Assembly: GCF_963675165.1 (NCBI RefSeq)
Contig: NC_087388.1
Coordinates: forward strand, 2,830,800 to 2,894,799
Origin: Halichondria panicea
Lineage: Eukaryota; Porifera; Demospongiae; Suberitida; Halichondriidae
DNA: 64,000 bases
Direction: 5' to 3'
Below the pieces are notes generated by a model that had not been told where the DNA came from, searched no databases, and saw nothing but the letters and a program-made list of their open reading frames with translations. Both the position numbers and the translations under genes were made by a program. This document shows positions 14,101-28,300 of this stretch, piece after piece (position 1 is the first letter of the stretch; each line of letters begins with the position of its first letter).

Positions 14101-17100
14101 TTACCTCACCCATCAAGAAGTGTCCTGAGCTCATCTTCCTCACTGCCATCAAAGCTAAGGTACACACTACATGTACAGTGTACCCTTGCTCATCCGGTAT
14201 TCTGACCATCTCTTCCTCCTGTATTGAAGACTGCATGCATGTATATACATGTACATGTACATGTACTAAGTCTCAGGGTGTCTGGAATAACTAGTAGCTT
14301 TATTATGTTATAGTTGCTTTGACACCTCCACCGAGGCATCGGCACCCGAGGTGCTTTCATTTGATTGGTGGTGGAGACAATTTTCTTGGCTGCTTGTTAT
14401 AGGATTTGTTTCCATGCTACGTATGACTCTCTCCCCCCCCCGTGCAGCGTGACTGGTACATGGCTCAGCAGGAGATCATTAGTCAACTCCTCCCACTTTT
14501 CATCACCAATCACCCCACCTACTCGGCACTACTGCAAGAAGCCTGGCACGGAGCGGTAAGCTATGTAGTGATGAGAGTGAAAACGGAGCAGATAATATCC
14601 CCACTCCTTCCCCATTGTTTCCAGTATCCCCCACGCTTCCCCACTACTCCCCCCCCCCCCCCCCCCCCCACTGTTACTTTGTAGTGTTTAGCTAGAGCCA
14701 GTAGCTTGCTAGCCACCTTTTGGCAGTAAAGGATCCAGTACTCTCATGTAATTATAATTATACAGTATAGGAAACAATTTCGAGAGCTTTTCTTACAGTA
14801 CATGCATGTACATGTAGTGTGATGTATAAAGTATGGTAATGTGTAAATAAGTATTTTGTTGTACTGCAAGCATTTCTTAGGAGCTCTCACCATGTATACT
14901 GACTGCATGTGCTCTCTACATGTAGGTAGAGCTCAAGAGTTCATGTACATGCAGTATCAATACTTGTGGATATTGAAACAGTGTTACATGTATATGGGTG
15001 AAATTGTGTTGTGATCCTACAGTAACAAATAATTTTATTACTCGCTCTTCCTCAGAACAATCGCCCTGACGTGCAGAGCATGCTCGTACAGGCCATGTCA
15101 GACTGGTACATGTCAGGTGACACCACTGACCACACCCGTATGGCTCGTATTCTTGACGTAGCCCAAGAAGTGAAAGCACTCCCCCCCATGTTGGATGTCA
15201 ACCAGTTCCCTTTTGTTATTGACCTGGCGTGCTGGGCCGCCAAGAGGGAGTTTTTGAAGCTGGACAAATGGGTCATTGATAAGCTCAAAGAGTATCAGGT
15301 TAGGAATGAAGAACTCATTCTAGCTATAGTGCTTCAATTGTTCAGTATTGCTGTGGATATAGTTATTAAGCACGTGTAGATAGAAATATATTGACGAAGC
15401 ATGCATCGCTGATTGCTAGCACATGTATCTGTACAGTATAATTTTGGTGATTTAATTTTAGTATAGTGTATAGTGTACAGTGTACATGTAGTTCATTTCT
15501 TAAGTGAGATGTTTATTATGCTAAACGTGTTATTTGCACATACTGAGTATGCACATGAAAGCTTGTAAGTTTGTGCGTACAGTTGTACATGTACATAGAG
15601 ATTCGTTCAATCTGATTTGCCCTGACTAGGAGTCTTTTGTGTCCGAGTGTCTCCAGTTCCTGTCTGCACGTGCTCCGAAGAAAGTAGTCCAGAGCGAAAA
15701 AAGTGGCTTCACACATGACATTATATGCACCATCCTCTCCTGTCTACAGTCCTACATCACCATCAGGTACAGTGCATCCACAGTCTTATAGTACTTGTTA
15801 GGGTTTTTCATTTAGGGGGGACAGGGACATTTTCTCCCATTTGGTTCCTAACCCCCCCCCCCCCCCCTTAAGACATGAACAAAAACAACTTTTTAGCATC
15901 AGTATTAGAACATGAATTCAAGAACACATAATTTATAAATACCAATCATGGTCAATCATTTTACACTCTTTGAGTTTCCCTGCGATTACAGATTAGCTTG
16001 CATGCAGCAAAATTACTGTAAGAAAATTATGATATAATGTGCATGTCTATTAGCAATAGCTAGTATGAGTACTACGACACATTGCATACATTTGTGATTT
16101 AGTGTGTCCATAAAAACTGCTCGTCTTCAAGTATTTCTGAGAGTAATGAATTAAAAGGCTTAAAGAATTTTTTCAACATTGCCTTAGTTCTTTGGTGCAT
16201 CATCAGTGATGGTGTCTTATAGTTGATTGTGTTCCCATTTTCACGACATGATGATTGAACTTCAGTGATCTGCTCTTGCGTTAGAAGAAGTGGTGATCCT
16301 TTTAGAAATGTGTGAACATCACTTAAAACTGTATGAGTCTGAGTCGTAAGTCTCTCTATTGTTGTAAAGAATATTCTGTCTCTAGGAACTGTTTGCAGCC
16401 ATTTACGAACATGGACATAGTAAATGCCTCTGTGTAAAACTGCTTCAAGAAACTCCCTCTTGTTAGTAATGTTTGCCACACAAGCAGACAAGAGGTGTGT
16501 GCGGTTGCTGATACAATCTGTATAGTTTTCTCCACCTTTCCCCCACAAAGTGCATTTTTTCTGGTAACGAACAGTTGGATGGTTATTCATGCAGTTTAAA
16601 AATTCAATAATCTTTTTCCCAGCATTCATATGAAACATCACTGGCCCTCGTGAATGATCATTCGCTACGCTTCGGCTGAGTGAATCAAATTTTGGTGGTG
16701 CTGCATGAAAAGACCACCAAAAAGCCGAATACATCATACTGACGGGTTCCCTCATTATCACAAGGTACTTGGACTGTGGGAACAGCTCTGGGAGGGCACT
16801 AGGAAGCAGACAGTAGTTGGATAACTCTGGTTCTGTGTCTGTGAACTGCGGCCACTCTATAACTGTGCTAGGACAGCCATCAATCATTGTTATATTCTTT
16901 CTTGTTGCTTTGGGAATTTTCGGATCGGATGCCGTTAAAAACATGGGAATGTATTCACCCGCTAGACTTTGGTGGTTGAGAGTAAATGGCTGGTAATTGA
17001 ATGGTGTCCAAAAATACGGCTCTTTGTCTGCCTGTATTTTTTTCTTCTGCATACCTAAATCTTTGTTCAATGTTTTGGACAGCAAACACCAAAAGAAAGT

Positions 17101-20100
17101 TGAACCACATTTTTCAAATCCTAGTACGTATAAGTTTGGTAAGCAGGCTGTGGAGGATTTGTAAGTTCTCAAAAATTTCTCTCTGAAATAACGTATCATG
17201 CTGTTTCCAAACCAATGTTTACTGATCCTTCTTTTAAAATCATTTCCATCTATATGTCCGTTCATAAACGGCTCATCCAGTGTGAGCTGGTACTCAGTGT
17301 TCCAGCAATAGTTTACATAGCCGTCAAGATACTGTGGAGAAATTACTTTCCCGTACTGCTCCATAAACAACAGGGCATTTTCTCTGGCTATTTCAAGCAG
17401 AGCTGGTGAAGTGAGGTTTGATGCAGACATGCACTTATCAATGTTAGCTTGTGTCTTGTTGATCGCATCTTGTTGTACTTGCTGAGGGTTACTTATAAGT
17501 GAAATGTCTGTTGGTTCAGGAAAATATGTCTTCAGAGGTCCAGGATTATTCCATCTGGCACTTTCTCTCTGTATCTCTCTGTCAAATGTCCCGAATTTTG
17601 GTGGCTTTCTTTTGTGGGCTCGATTGCTGTCTTGATGCAATAGAGATATGTCTAGCTTTGAGTATAAAAGCAGCAAGAACATTGTAGCGATAACAACATA
17701 ACAATACTTGCCTCTCTTCAGTATGCAGCAAGAAAAAGCTTTGCGGTTTGTCTTCATTTTCTTTACTAACTCTTAGTTTGGGTTTGACTGAGTTCATTAG
17801 ATGATGATCATGATGCTTTCAGCAGTTGTGATAGAATGTATAGTTGTTCCATGCATGTGCTCAGATGTTGTCTTTTTGTTCTGTATACGTGATTCTGCCA
17901 TTATGTTGCTTGTCTGTCGAATGTTAGTACTTATTCAACTGCCTGATTAACATTCTTTGAAGCTTCTAATGGCTTGTTCCATGCAATCATGGTAAAGAGG
18001 GTTTGTGTGCTAGAGCACCTTTAATTTTGTTGTCAAGTGTAGCTAAGTGATTCATCTGCTGATGGCTGCCTGCACAGAAATCGACTTTATATATTCTATA
18101 TAAAAATTATATTATAAGCCCTTACATGACCCTATAATTTATTACAGCACGGTATTCATTACTATTGAGTGTGTTTTTGTTTTGTTCCTTCTAAATATCG
18201 TATACCGGTCCATGACATACATACATACATACATACATACATACATACATACATACATACATACATACATACATACATACATACATACATACATACACAC
18301 ACACCACGGACCAACGTTAATGACTACTAACTAAGGGACTCGCTTCGCTCGCCCCAATAACAGCACAGTATTAATTACTATTGAGTGTCACTATCTTGTT
18401 TTTGTTTTGTTCCTTCAGTCCACTGCCCTCTGACCTAGTAGAGAAGCTGCGTGCCCTTATCACCGTTCATGGACCCCTCCCCCAAAAGCCACGCCCTCAA
18501 ATCGGACCACAGACTACCCTTGGAGGAATGCCCTCACCTGTAAGAAGTACACCATGCAACCAACACTAGCTATACAACAGTTACTGTAATTATGATAGAA
18601 AACTAAGTACTGTAACTTTCACAATTCTTACCTTGACGGAATATACAATGTAACTGCAACAAAAATCAACCAAAAGACACACATTTTTGGTGATTTTTGT
18701 TTGGTTCAAAGCCTTAAGTACGTGTCCTCCCTTAAACATTTCCCACCTCTCTCCTCTAGCTGGACTTGGGTAACATCACTCCAGTCAGTCTGTCCATGGG
18801 GTTCTCGGGAGGGGGTAACAGTACTGGGATGCTGGGAACGCCCGGATCACCAGGGAAACAAGGATTTAACACCATGCAACATCAGGTAGGTAGTATTTTC
18901 AGTGAGTACACACATTCAGGTGTCCAGATTGATAACCTGAATTGTGTTGTTAAATTATCGTACGTGTGAGATTGGTTTGACAATTGGCCGTAAATACAAT
19001 TGCAGCGCTGGCCATTATATTGTTTCCCACTTTACATTTACGTACAGTGTACATAGCAGTTATTTCGAGACCCGCCGTGGCGCCACAGGCTATAGCAGTC
19101 AGTCGGTGTGTGTGTGTATTCTGAGTCTGCAGTAACTCGGAGCCTAGGCCTTGAACTCGGTCCAGAATCGTGGGTCCCACTCAAACCAACCCTGGAATAC
19201 AGAATGACATCAAATCATGTCACTACTTAATTTTCAGGGAACTACATGGATGCCTCATCACAACAATTTATAGTGGCAGAATTTGATACTAAGCTACTTT
19301 GTTGAATAAAAATAAGCGAAGCTAACATGCGTACCTTGCACATTGGCTATAGCCTATACGCCTTACATACGTGCTCGAGGCATTCATTACACATGCGTAC
19401 GTACTTCAGCCATGTTGAGCGAACAGAAATCTAATAAGTTTGGCTAAATGTAGTTTAAGGGAAGGTTAAATGTAGTTAATGGTGACGGTAGTCCTAGCGG
19501 ATACGCTAAGCACATCCTGCCGTATCGCGAGGGCGTATCACGGGGAGCCATACAAGTCTGGCGCATGCTCAGTCGCACATGCTTTGCCAGAACTCAAGAA
19601 GCTGTCCCCGTACTTTGATCCCACCCTCCTTCCCCATTCTTCTCCTTTCATAATATTATTTCCGTCCGAGGACGTGAGGTTCTGGGTTGCTCTTTACAGG
19701 GACCAGTTGGGACCCCCAGCTAACCACGGTCTACATCATACAACTGCCCCCTGTAATTAACAGTCACGCGATCCATAGCTAGAGCCCAAAAAGCACACGT
19801 TAATAATTAATGTCTTGAGTTAATTATTAGTGACCACTTGCTCGAGGGCCAGCTCCCGATCACGTGATTGTGGGCAACCTGGATGCCAGGCCAAAAAGGG
19901 TATTAATTGTAAGTAGGTCTGTTTACGGGGTCACGCCCTCTTGGTGAGTCGACATTAAACATCAACTAACAGTGCTAGTTGATGCTTTCCGTGCTCATAA
20001 TTTTTGCAGCACTCTGGTTGTGAGATCGACGCTATTATACAACCGCTGAGGGTTCAGCACTTGCCTACTGGATAGTTCATACCGTATTACTAGAATGTTT

Positions 20101-22325
20101 TGCGAGCATCAAACATATGCAAACTTTGCGAGGGTTGATCAATTTGCAGCAATAAAATCGAATTATTACTAGTAAATACACACAATCCTTGCCAGAACGC
20201 AATAGTTGGATCGCAAAGGGTCACATTTTCTGCTGATTCGCAAAGGTTTTTCATCAGCAAAATATTCTAGTAATACGGTATTGCACATGTACATGCGCCT
20301 TAAAAATGATGCTTTCCGCTTTTGCTAGACTCTGTTTGGAAACTCCTCGCCGGACCCGTTCAATCTGTACATGAGCGGAGGAACCACACCCACTGGAGTA
20401 GCCAGCTCTCCCATTGGAGGACCACTCCCTAAGCTGCCACCCTCCATGATGCAGCATCAGCACCAAATCACCAAGCAAGGTACGCATAACAAAGCAAATT
20501 CTTGTCCTGAAAGTACTTACGTGCAATGTTTAGATATATCGCATGGTTATATTTCTGTACCAAAGTCTTCACAGTAACTTTGATCAAGCATTTTATCAAG
20601 TAAGACTACTCGTTATTGTGAACAAAAAGAAATGATTAAGTGTCACTATAATTTGTCAGTCTGTGAAGCATGCAGTCCATTCCCTCTCTTTTCTCCAGTG
20701 AGCAACGAACCTATTGGGTTCGGTCCAGAACAGACATTCTCCAAAGAAGTGGACGACAAAGCTAATGCTTACTTCCAAGTGAGTATCAGTGCACTTGCAC
20801 TAGAGTCAGTGACATAAATAATAAAGTATAGAATGATGTTGTATAATAGTGTACATCTATCTGCAGGCCTGCCTTGGATTTCAATGAACACAGCTAAAAT
20901 ACCCTACATGTGTGTACGACTGAATTTGCATTTACATGTAAATGTAATGACTGGTGCATGGCGTAATTGACGTATCTTGTCCAATGCAGGCCATCTACAA
21001 CCGTGGCATGACCGTGGATCAGCTGCTGGACATGCTCAAGCAGTTTAAAGACTCCAACAACAAAAAAGAAAAGGTAAAAGCAGTGTAGGACTACAGTATT
21101 TGATTGTTTCCATAAAATAGGGATACGCACGACAAAGTGTACATAAAGCAGTGAAACTTGAGTGGAAATCTGTCATTCAAAATGCAACTAACACTACCTT
21201 GTGTTAGTGTTCTGCTAATCTAAAAGTTTATAGTATTGTTGTTTCATCCATGTGCAGGACTTGTATGTATGCATGCTGCGGAATATGTTTGAGGAGTACA
21301 AGTTCTTCCCTCAGTTCCCTGAGAAGGAATTGCAAATCACAGGCCAACTATTTGGGGGAATCATCGAGCATGAGCTAGTCACGTGAGCCGTCTACAGTAA
21401 TGTTGTTGTTAATTGCATGTGGTCATAAGCACCCACTTGTTTGTCTTACACATTTTACAGCTTTTAAATTGGAGATCCTTATACCAAATAATCTCTTGCT
21501 TTTCAGTTTATTACATTTGTGGCTTTTGGATAGCATATAATATATTTCCCTGCTATTCCCGTGTTTATCGACACCCCCCTCCAACCACTACAGATACATG
21601 TCTCTGAGTCTTGCCCTACGCTATGTCCTTGAGTCTCTCAAGAAACCTCCATCCAGCAAGATGTACCTCTTTGGTTTGGCAGCTCTAGACAAGTTCAAGT
21701 CTCGTCTCCACGAGTTCTCCCAGTATTGTGCTAGCATCTCCTCCATACCTCACTTTCCACAGTTCCCCCCGATGCTCATCAGGGTATATATATATAACAT
21801 GTAATAATATAGAGTGTGTGCAGGCTTTGTTTCTCTGTTTTTTGAGCGAATGTGTGTATAGGATATAGTGTGCCTGTACGAGTGTTTATAGTGGTGTGAA
21901 TGGTGGTAACTATGATTATTTAGAAGATCTTTACTTGAGTTTTGCACCATAGTGTACTGTTGTGCACTCTTCACCGTCTGAATAAAATTGTACTGCTCAT
22001 TGCTCCTACAGTATGTCCAATACGGCCAGCATGGTCAGCAGTCTACAGAGCCACCCAGCATGATCCCGTTCTCCTCTGCCAGAGGAAACAACTCCAGTGT
22101 GAGTAATGCATAGTTGTTGCACGTTATGCCTTCCTACCTTGTGCATATAAGTATTTCCTAAGCTTGGAACATTCATTTAATATGCACTACGTGTACGTGT
22201 ACATGTACATGCATGTGTAAATAAAAAATTACATGTACATGTAGTACTACAAAACGGTGTGTCCCATTCTCATATATTGATAATACATGTAGTACGTGGC
22301 TCACATCGATCCTATACCCCCCCCC

Positions 22326-22392
<67 letters not shown>

Positions 22393-25300
22393 AGGACCCT
22401 CACACACCCCTTACAATGCCACACATGCCAAACATCCTACCCCCACTGAGCATGATCAACACGAACCCTCAGAGCAGCCCCACCTTCCAATCTCTTGACC
22501 TGGGAATGGGTAGTCCACTTTCCTCCCCAGTTGGAGGTGGGGGACAGCTGTCTCCTGCTACACTGACACTTGGCGCTGTTCCCAAGGGCAAGATGGGGCC
22601 AGGCTCCTCAGGAAGCCCGGGGCGGAAAGAGGTGGGTTTCTAGATGTAGATAGCCGTGTGTGTCCAGTGTTAATTAAGACTGCTTTTAATGTTGAGGCCC
22701 TGTATGTATATACTTGTATGTACATGTATGTACATGTATGTACAACTGTAACTGTGCATGTACATGTATAGTTATGGGAGTTAATTTTTGTTGCAGCTGC
22801 TAAAAACGTTATGTTTTTTGTTTGTTTTCAGACGCCATCCATCAACACAACCAATATTGACACCCTCCTGGTCGCAGCTGACCGGCAGCAGTCTGAAAGT
22901 GTGATGCCCCCTGATGAACTGCAGGACAAGGTCCACTTCTTGTTCAACAACCTCTCTTCCAGTAACCTCTCTGACAAGGTGAAATAGTGCTTGAGTTGTC
23001 TTCTGGGTTTCATACATGAAGAGAAGGGCGTCCTGGATTTCCCTCCAGCTAAAGCCCCCCACCCTAAAAAATTACCATTATACCAAAATGTTGCTCTGAG
23101 AACTTTTTCCAGGTAATGTTCTGGAGGCTATGCCCAGACCTCCTGCATTTCATTGGCATTGTGGCCATGCACCAGTTAGTACTTGCACACTTCTGTTCCT
23201 CTTTTTTCCTCCCAACTATAAGTTCTACATGAAACCATCTTCAGTTTTTTGACACAAAAGAACTTGTCTAGACGTACAATGTACATCAAACTGAGTTGCA
23301 TTGGCAAAATATATTCCGGAATTTATTTTATCCAAATGCATGACTGCATGCACATATGTAACCACACATTCTCTATCACTTTTACCACACCCTCCCACCA
23401 CCACCTCTCACACACACTTACACAACCACAGGCTGAAGAGTTCCGTGGTCTGGTTGAAGAGGAGCACTTCAACTGGGTGGCCCAGTATCTGGTCATGAAG
23501 AGAGCCTCCATTGAGCCAAACTTCCATAGCCTCTACATCGGTTTCCTGGATGTGTATTCCTCACACACCCTGCGCCGAGTGGTCTTACTGGAGACTCATA
23601 GGAACATCAAGGTGAGTATGAGTGCTGCATCAGTTGAGCCCAAAAAATATATAGCCATTTTTTGCATTTGTAATTAATTGTCACCACCATGACCATCACA
23701 TTAGAAACCCCTTTTTGGCTGTTTTAGCTCAGTACCACATTGATAAGACAGATAACGGCGATTAGTTGTGACAAGTCATTAAGCCATATATCAAACTGAA
23801 GCGTACACTTTAGTGGGCAAACATTCTTTGCACATACTGGCTTTTTCTGTCTCAGGTGATCCTCCAAGCTGACAAAACCAGCAATAACTTCTCTGACAGA
23901 GCCATCCTCAAGAACCTTGGTCACTGGTTGGGGATGCAGACACTTGGCAAGAATAAACCCATTTTGCAGAATGTCAGTAATCCTAACAGTAACAGTAATC
24001 CTGTTTATGGGCCTTGTGTGTGCATGTACATGTATGTTTCAAGAACCTGTAAATATGTACTGTTACACTGTTTTAGTCTTATCAGAGGGTGTGGTAGAGG
24101 ATTGTTTATGGTCTCAATTGACTATAATTATATTATGCAAATGTTCCACTCGCAGGATCTTGCTGTGAAGGATTTGATTTTGGAAGCATGCGAGAAAGGA
24201 CAACAGGTAACTATTTTATCAGCTTGAATAATTATAGTCTTCACAGGAAACTGAAAAGGTGTCATCCAACTTGTGTGTTATGGGGCGTTTGGTGGGTAAC
24301 TTAATTAGTTTCTCCGACGTGTGGTTATTGTCAGTAGTCCTATTACATGTACTGTCAGTCAATCGGTGGATTGGATGTGTGGGTGGTACGTATGAATTGA
24401 TTGCATCTGTCGACACTATAAGTATTCGTATCGGTCGATACTCTAAGAGCTATTATTCGTTCTTTCCATGTTTGGGTGGACTTGTCATACGGGCAGTGTA
24501 TGTGACACAAGAGTCCTATAAGAAAACGATATGTGTTAACTACATACATGTATATACACGTATTCTCTTGCAGGACCTGCTCTATGTGGTACCGTTTGTT
24601 GCCAAGGTAGTGGAATCATGTGCAGAGAGCAGAGTGTTCAAACCTCCGAACCCCTGGACCATGGGAATCATGGCCGTGCTTAGTGAACTACACTCCCTGC
24701 CGAACCTCAAGGTGTGTGGAATGTACATGTAGAAGAACGTATGTTTGTTATGAAGTTGGAACGTCCCTGTCAGTTGTAATACATGCATGTATTCTCTCCA
24801 GCTCAACTTGAGGTTTGAAATTGAAGTTCTGTGCAAGCATCTATTGCTGGAAATCTCAGTAAGTCATGCATGCACATATGTTATACATGTATGTACGTAT
24901 CACACACAATGTCCTTTCCTGTCTGCTTCAGGATGTGTCTCCCTGCAAACTGATTGGTGACACTGAGAAGCTCAAAAACATCATCCCACAACTTGGAATA
25001 AAAAGTATACTGATACGTGTACTGCATCTAGATGTATATATAATGCACAAAATAGCTCTAATAAATCTGTGTGTATACTACAAATAAACGGTTGACGTTT
25101 ACGTTCTTGTTCCTTTAGGTAAACCTGAAAGCGACAATAACCAGCCTCCAAGTCAAAGTACGGTGGTCGGAGCTTCCCAGACAACAACACACCAGCCTCA
25201 GTTTAGAGTGGAAGACATCAATGTCACCTCACTGGCCGGGCTGTCACCACACATCCAGATCAGCCCCCAGGTACTAATTATTGCACAAACTGTGCATGGA

Positions 25301-28300
25301 CTTTAGCCGTATGCATGTATGTAAAGCTAGCTACATGTGTATCAGAGCCACAAAATGAACTATAAACACAAATGATTTCATGGTCTACATGGGGGTATGA
25401 AAGAGGGGAAAATGAATCAATAACCGAAGTTTGCACCTAACTTGTGTCATATAATTATTATCTTGACTGTGTTTGTGTATCGTAGCTGCTACTAGTAACT
25501 ACTTTACTGCTAGTCAGGTGACCAGCCCCCTTCCCCTCACAGATTGGTCTGTTCCAGCAGTACCCTCATCTGAAGCAGTGTGTGAAGCCATCGATAGAGA
25601 AGGCTGTTCAAGACCTCCTCTTGCCAGTGGCTGAGCGCTCCATCAAGATTGCTGTCACCACCACTGATTCCATCATCAGAAAGGTAAAGCCATGCATCAG
25701 AAGTCTGATTCGGCTGCATTCCTTGTGTGGGTTTTCTCTTCATTATTATATGTAAACAAAAAAAGTGTGACTACAAGTACTGACCTTTTGACACCTGCAG
25801 GACTTCTCTTTGGACCCAGACATCCACCGCATGCACATAGCTGCTCACAACATGGTGCGTCACCTGACAGCTGGGATGGCGCTTATCACGTGTAGAGAGC
25901 CGCTTCTCATGAGCATCAGCTCCAACCTCAAGTCTGCCTTCACCTCTGCCATCAGGGTGAGTGGCTAAGTTACCCATTGATATGATATAACAGCAGCAGT
26001 GCACTTTGCGAGGCTATGAACGTGCAAAAAATCTCCCTTCATTCTTCATCGTTACTTTAGTGCCATATTGGGGAATTTCTTTCCATAGCAGCAATGCAGA
26101 CGAAAATAGTTGAGCAATTATAACTCTTCACGTCTTAATGTTTCTCGATGCATCACAGCCAATGTTTTGTCAATGACACCCTCACACATTACAGACCCCC
26201 ACTGAAGAGCTAAAGAGCCTTATAGATCAGGCTGCTAACCAGATCAGTGCTGACAACACAGAGCTGGCCTGTGCCTTCATTCAGAAGACCTCTATGGAGA
26301 AAGCAACTCCAGAGGTTGACAAGCGACTAGCGGAGGAGTTTGATCTTCGGAAGCAAGCCAGGAATGAAGGGAGGAGGTACTGCAACGCTGGTGCCCTCAC
26401 CTACCAGGCCGAGAGAATGCCAGAGCAGATACGGCTCAATGTAAGAGGCTGTACATCATTATGGATGTTAGCATGTAAATGTAAATGTGTTGAATAGCTC
26501 AGTAGCCTATACCCAGAATGTATGTTTGTTAGGTTAACATGCAAGTACAGGTATGAGTCATTGCAATGGCGTAGTATTATAGTCTAGATGTTACTTCCAA
26601 AATGTGTATATTGTTGTCTAGGTGGGTGGCCCCACTCAGCAGGCAGCTGCCGTATACGAGGAGTTCGGCCGCTCACTTCCTGGGTTCCTGCCCTCCACCT
26701 CTTCCAAAGAGCCGGCTAAAACTGAGGTGCGTACATGTACATGTATAAAATTATATGGTTACACAGTCGCAACATTTTGATTAAACAGGTAAAGGGTATC
26801 AGATTTGCACATGCTTTTTAGAACCTTTCCAAAGGATGTGAATGAGTATTTCCATGTTATACAAGAACCAGTATCTTTAATGCGTTTATTTCTTGCTACA
26901 CCAGTTTGTGCCGACTGAAGATTTTCTCGCCCTGCTTGTCAAGTGCATTCAGGATGTTTCTCGTCACCTAAGCTCCGCCCTAGCCCCACCCTCCAACCCC
27001 CATGTCCTTATGATGCGTTCCCTCCTAGAGATGGTCATGCAACTCAGGTTGGCTCAGAATTATCTCAACATCATTGGACTACTACAGAAGGTCAGTGATT
27101 TGAAAGCACATTATTGAATTTACAGCATAATCTGGTAACCCAAATATTACCCAGTTGCCATAACATGTATTTCAATTTCAACTCGTACTAACAGGCAATA
27201 TTAATTTTGTTGCAGCCACTATTGGTCCGCCCAAGTAATCAAGTGCTATAACAGACTTCATGTACACTGTAATTGTACTTTCCTATAAACCCATAACTTT
27301 CTGTCTGGGAAGTATTCTGCATGTACCCATACTCAATCCCCTCCTCACCCACCCACCCAGGCCCTTGAGGGACTGCTAGAGGGCATGAACCCTCCCCCCA
27401 GTGACCCAGAACTGTTCATCAGCTTTAGAGATTGTCACCTCCTCATCCTCAAGATGATACAGAGCCACTCTGGCCTCGGACCAGAAGCTGCCATGGGTAC
27501 GTCATAATTATATGCAGTGCATTCTACACTTATTCACGCAGCAAAATTACATTAGCAATAACAATAATATTCAAGATTGCAAAGTCAACATTATATGCTA
27601 GCTTATAATTACCGAAGAGTTTGTGAGCAGATGTTCTGATTACAGTGGGTATATTGTGGCACGGTGCTTTTTTTAAACTGTTGGTTGTATTGTGTGCCTG
27701 CGTGTCTCTTTCATTGTGAGTCCCTAATAACTGTTTTTGCGTGTATCGTATTTACCTTGATTATTACCATCGGTCAACGTAATTGTATTCATACATGTTG
27801 TACACTGCCATTTATGTACTGAACACAGTAGCAAATTTTTCTAGCTTGAGTTTTTGCTTTCTGCTATTCCACTGTGTTGACCCTGCATAATTACCTCCCT
27901 TATTTCATACGAGAACACAGAATTCACTCCAAACATGTAGATAAATTTGTCTTGTTATACATTTTGTTACCATACTTTGTGCAGCTCATGTGACCCGTAT
28001 TTTACTTGGAGCTCGAGAGGACATCAAGTACAGCCCGCGGGCCATTATCCTGTTAATAGGACTCCAGATTGTGGACATGAGGAAACTTGACGAGCATTTG
28101 GCAAAGGTATGGTTTAATCTTTAAATTGTTGCCCTTCATACTTTTCTCCTTTGCTGCAACTTTCTACTTAGAGCCCAAAATGAACATTTTAAGCATGGGC
28201 TAGAGCCTATGTGTTATAGTGTTCAATATTGACACCCCCCCCCCCCCACAGGTGATAGAGACGGGTCGTCACCTGGTGGCCCTGAGCTGTAGCATCAAGC

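Larger units (their letters stand above)
8153..15766 (+). other. CNOT1: CNOT1 exons 1-15: N-terminal HEAT region (residues 1-641)
   Basis: Exons: 8153-8254, 9043-9237, 9702-9825, 10086-10136, 10529-10751, 10997-11033, 11322-11377, 11550-11626, 11796-11845, 12403-12594, 13682-13878, 14027-14159, 14448-14555, 15056-15298, 15630-15766. They encode the N-terminal HEAT-like helices that in other animals contact CNOT10/CNOT11. The 37-nt exon 6 and the weakly conserved exons 10-11 are the least certain by similarity, but phase closes across each. Introns 1, 2, 4, 9, 10 and 14 exceed 300 bp; introns 9 and 10 hold the repeat copies described separately, and the others show only AT-rich sequence with TACATGTA-type palindromes. 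Introns 6, 13 and 15 contain long G or C homopolymers (11197-11212, 14649-14669, 15852-15867). Confidence 0.9.
18419..22631 (+). other. CNOT1: CNOT1 exons 16-24: linker and TTP-binding region (residues 642-1042)
   Basis: Exons: 18419-18539, 18760-18885, 20329-20479, 20699-20778, 20990-21073, 21258-21382, 21594-21783, 22012-22098, 22395-22631. Exons 16-18 encode a Gly/Pro/Met-rich low-complexity linker. Exons 19-22 encode the MIF4G-like block that binds tristetraprolin in vertebrates ([13 protein letters not shown], then F-E-E-Y-K-F-F-P-Q, then [10 protein letters not shown]). Exons 23-24 are a second Pro/Ser/Gly linker. Intron 17 (1.4 kb) contains a MITE. The acceptor of exon 24 sits directly behind a C-run and (AC)n tract. 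Confidence 0.93.

Noticed and set aside
22259-22498. His/Thr-rich frame over the AC tract
   Set aside because: It is a translation of the microsatellite in the wrong frame; exon 24 of CNOT1 uses another frame.
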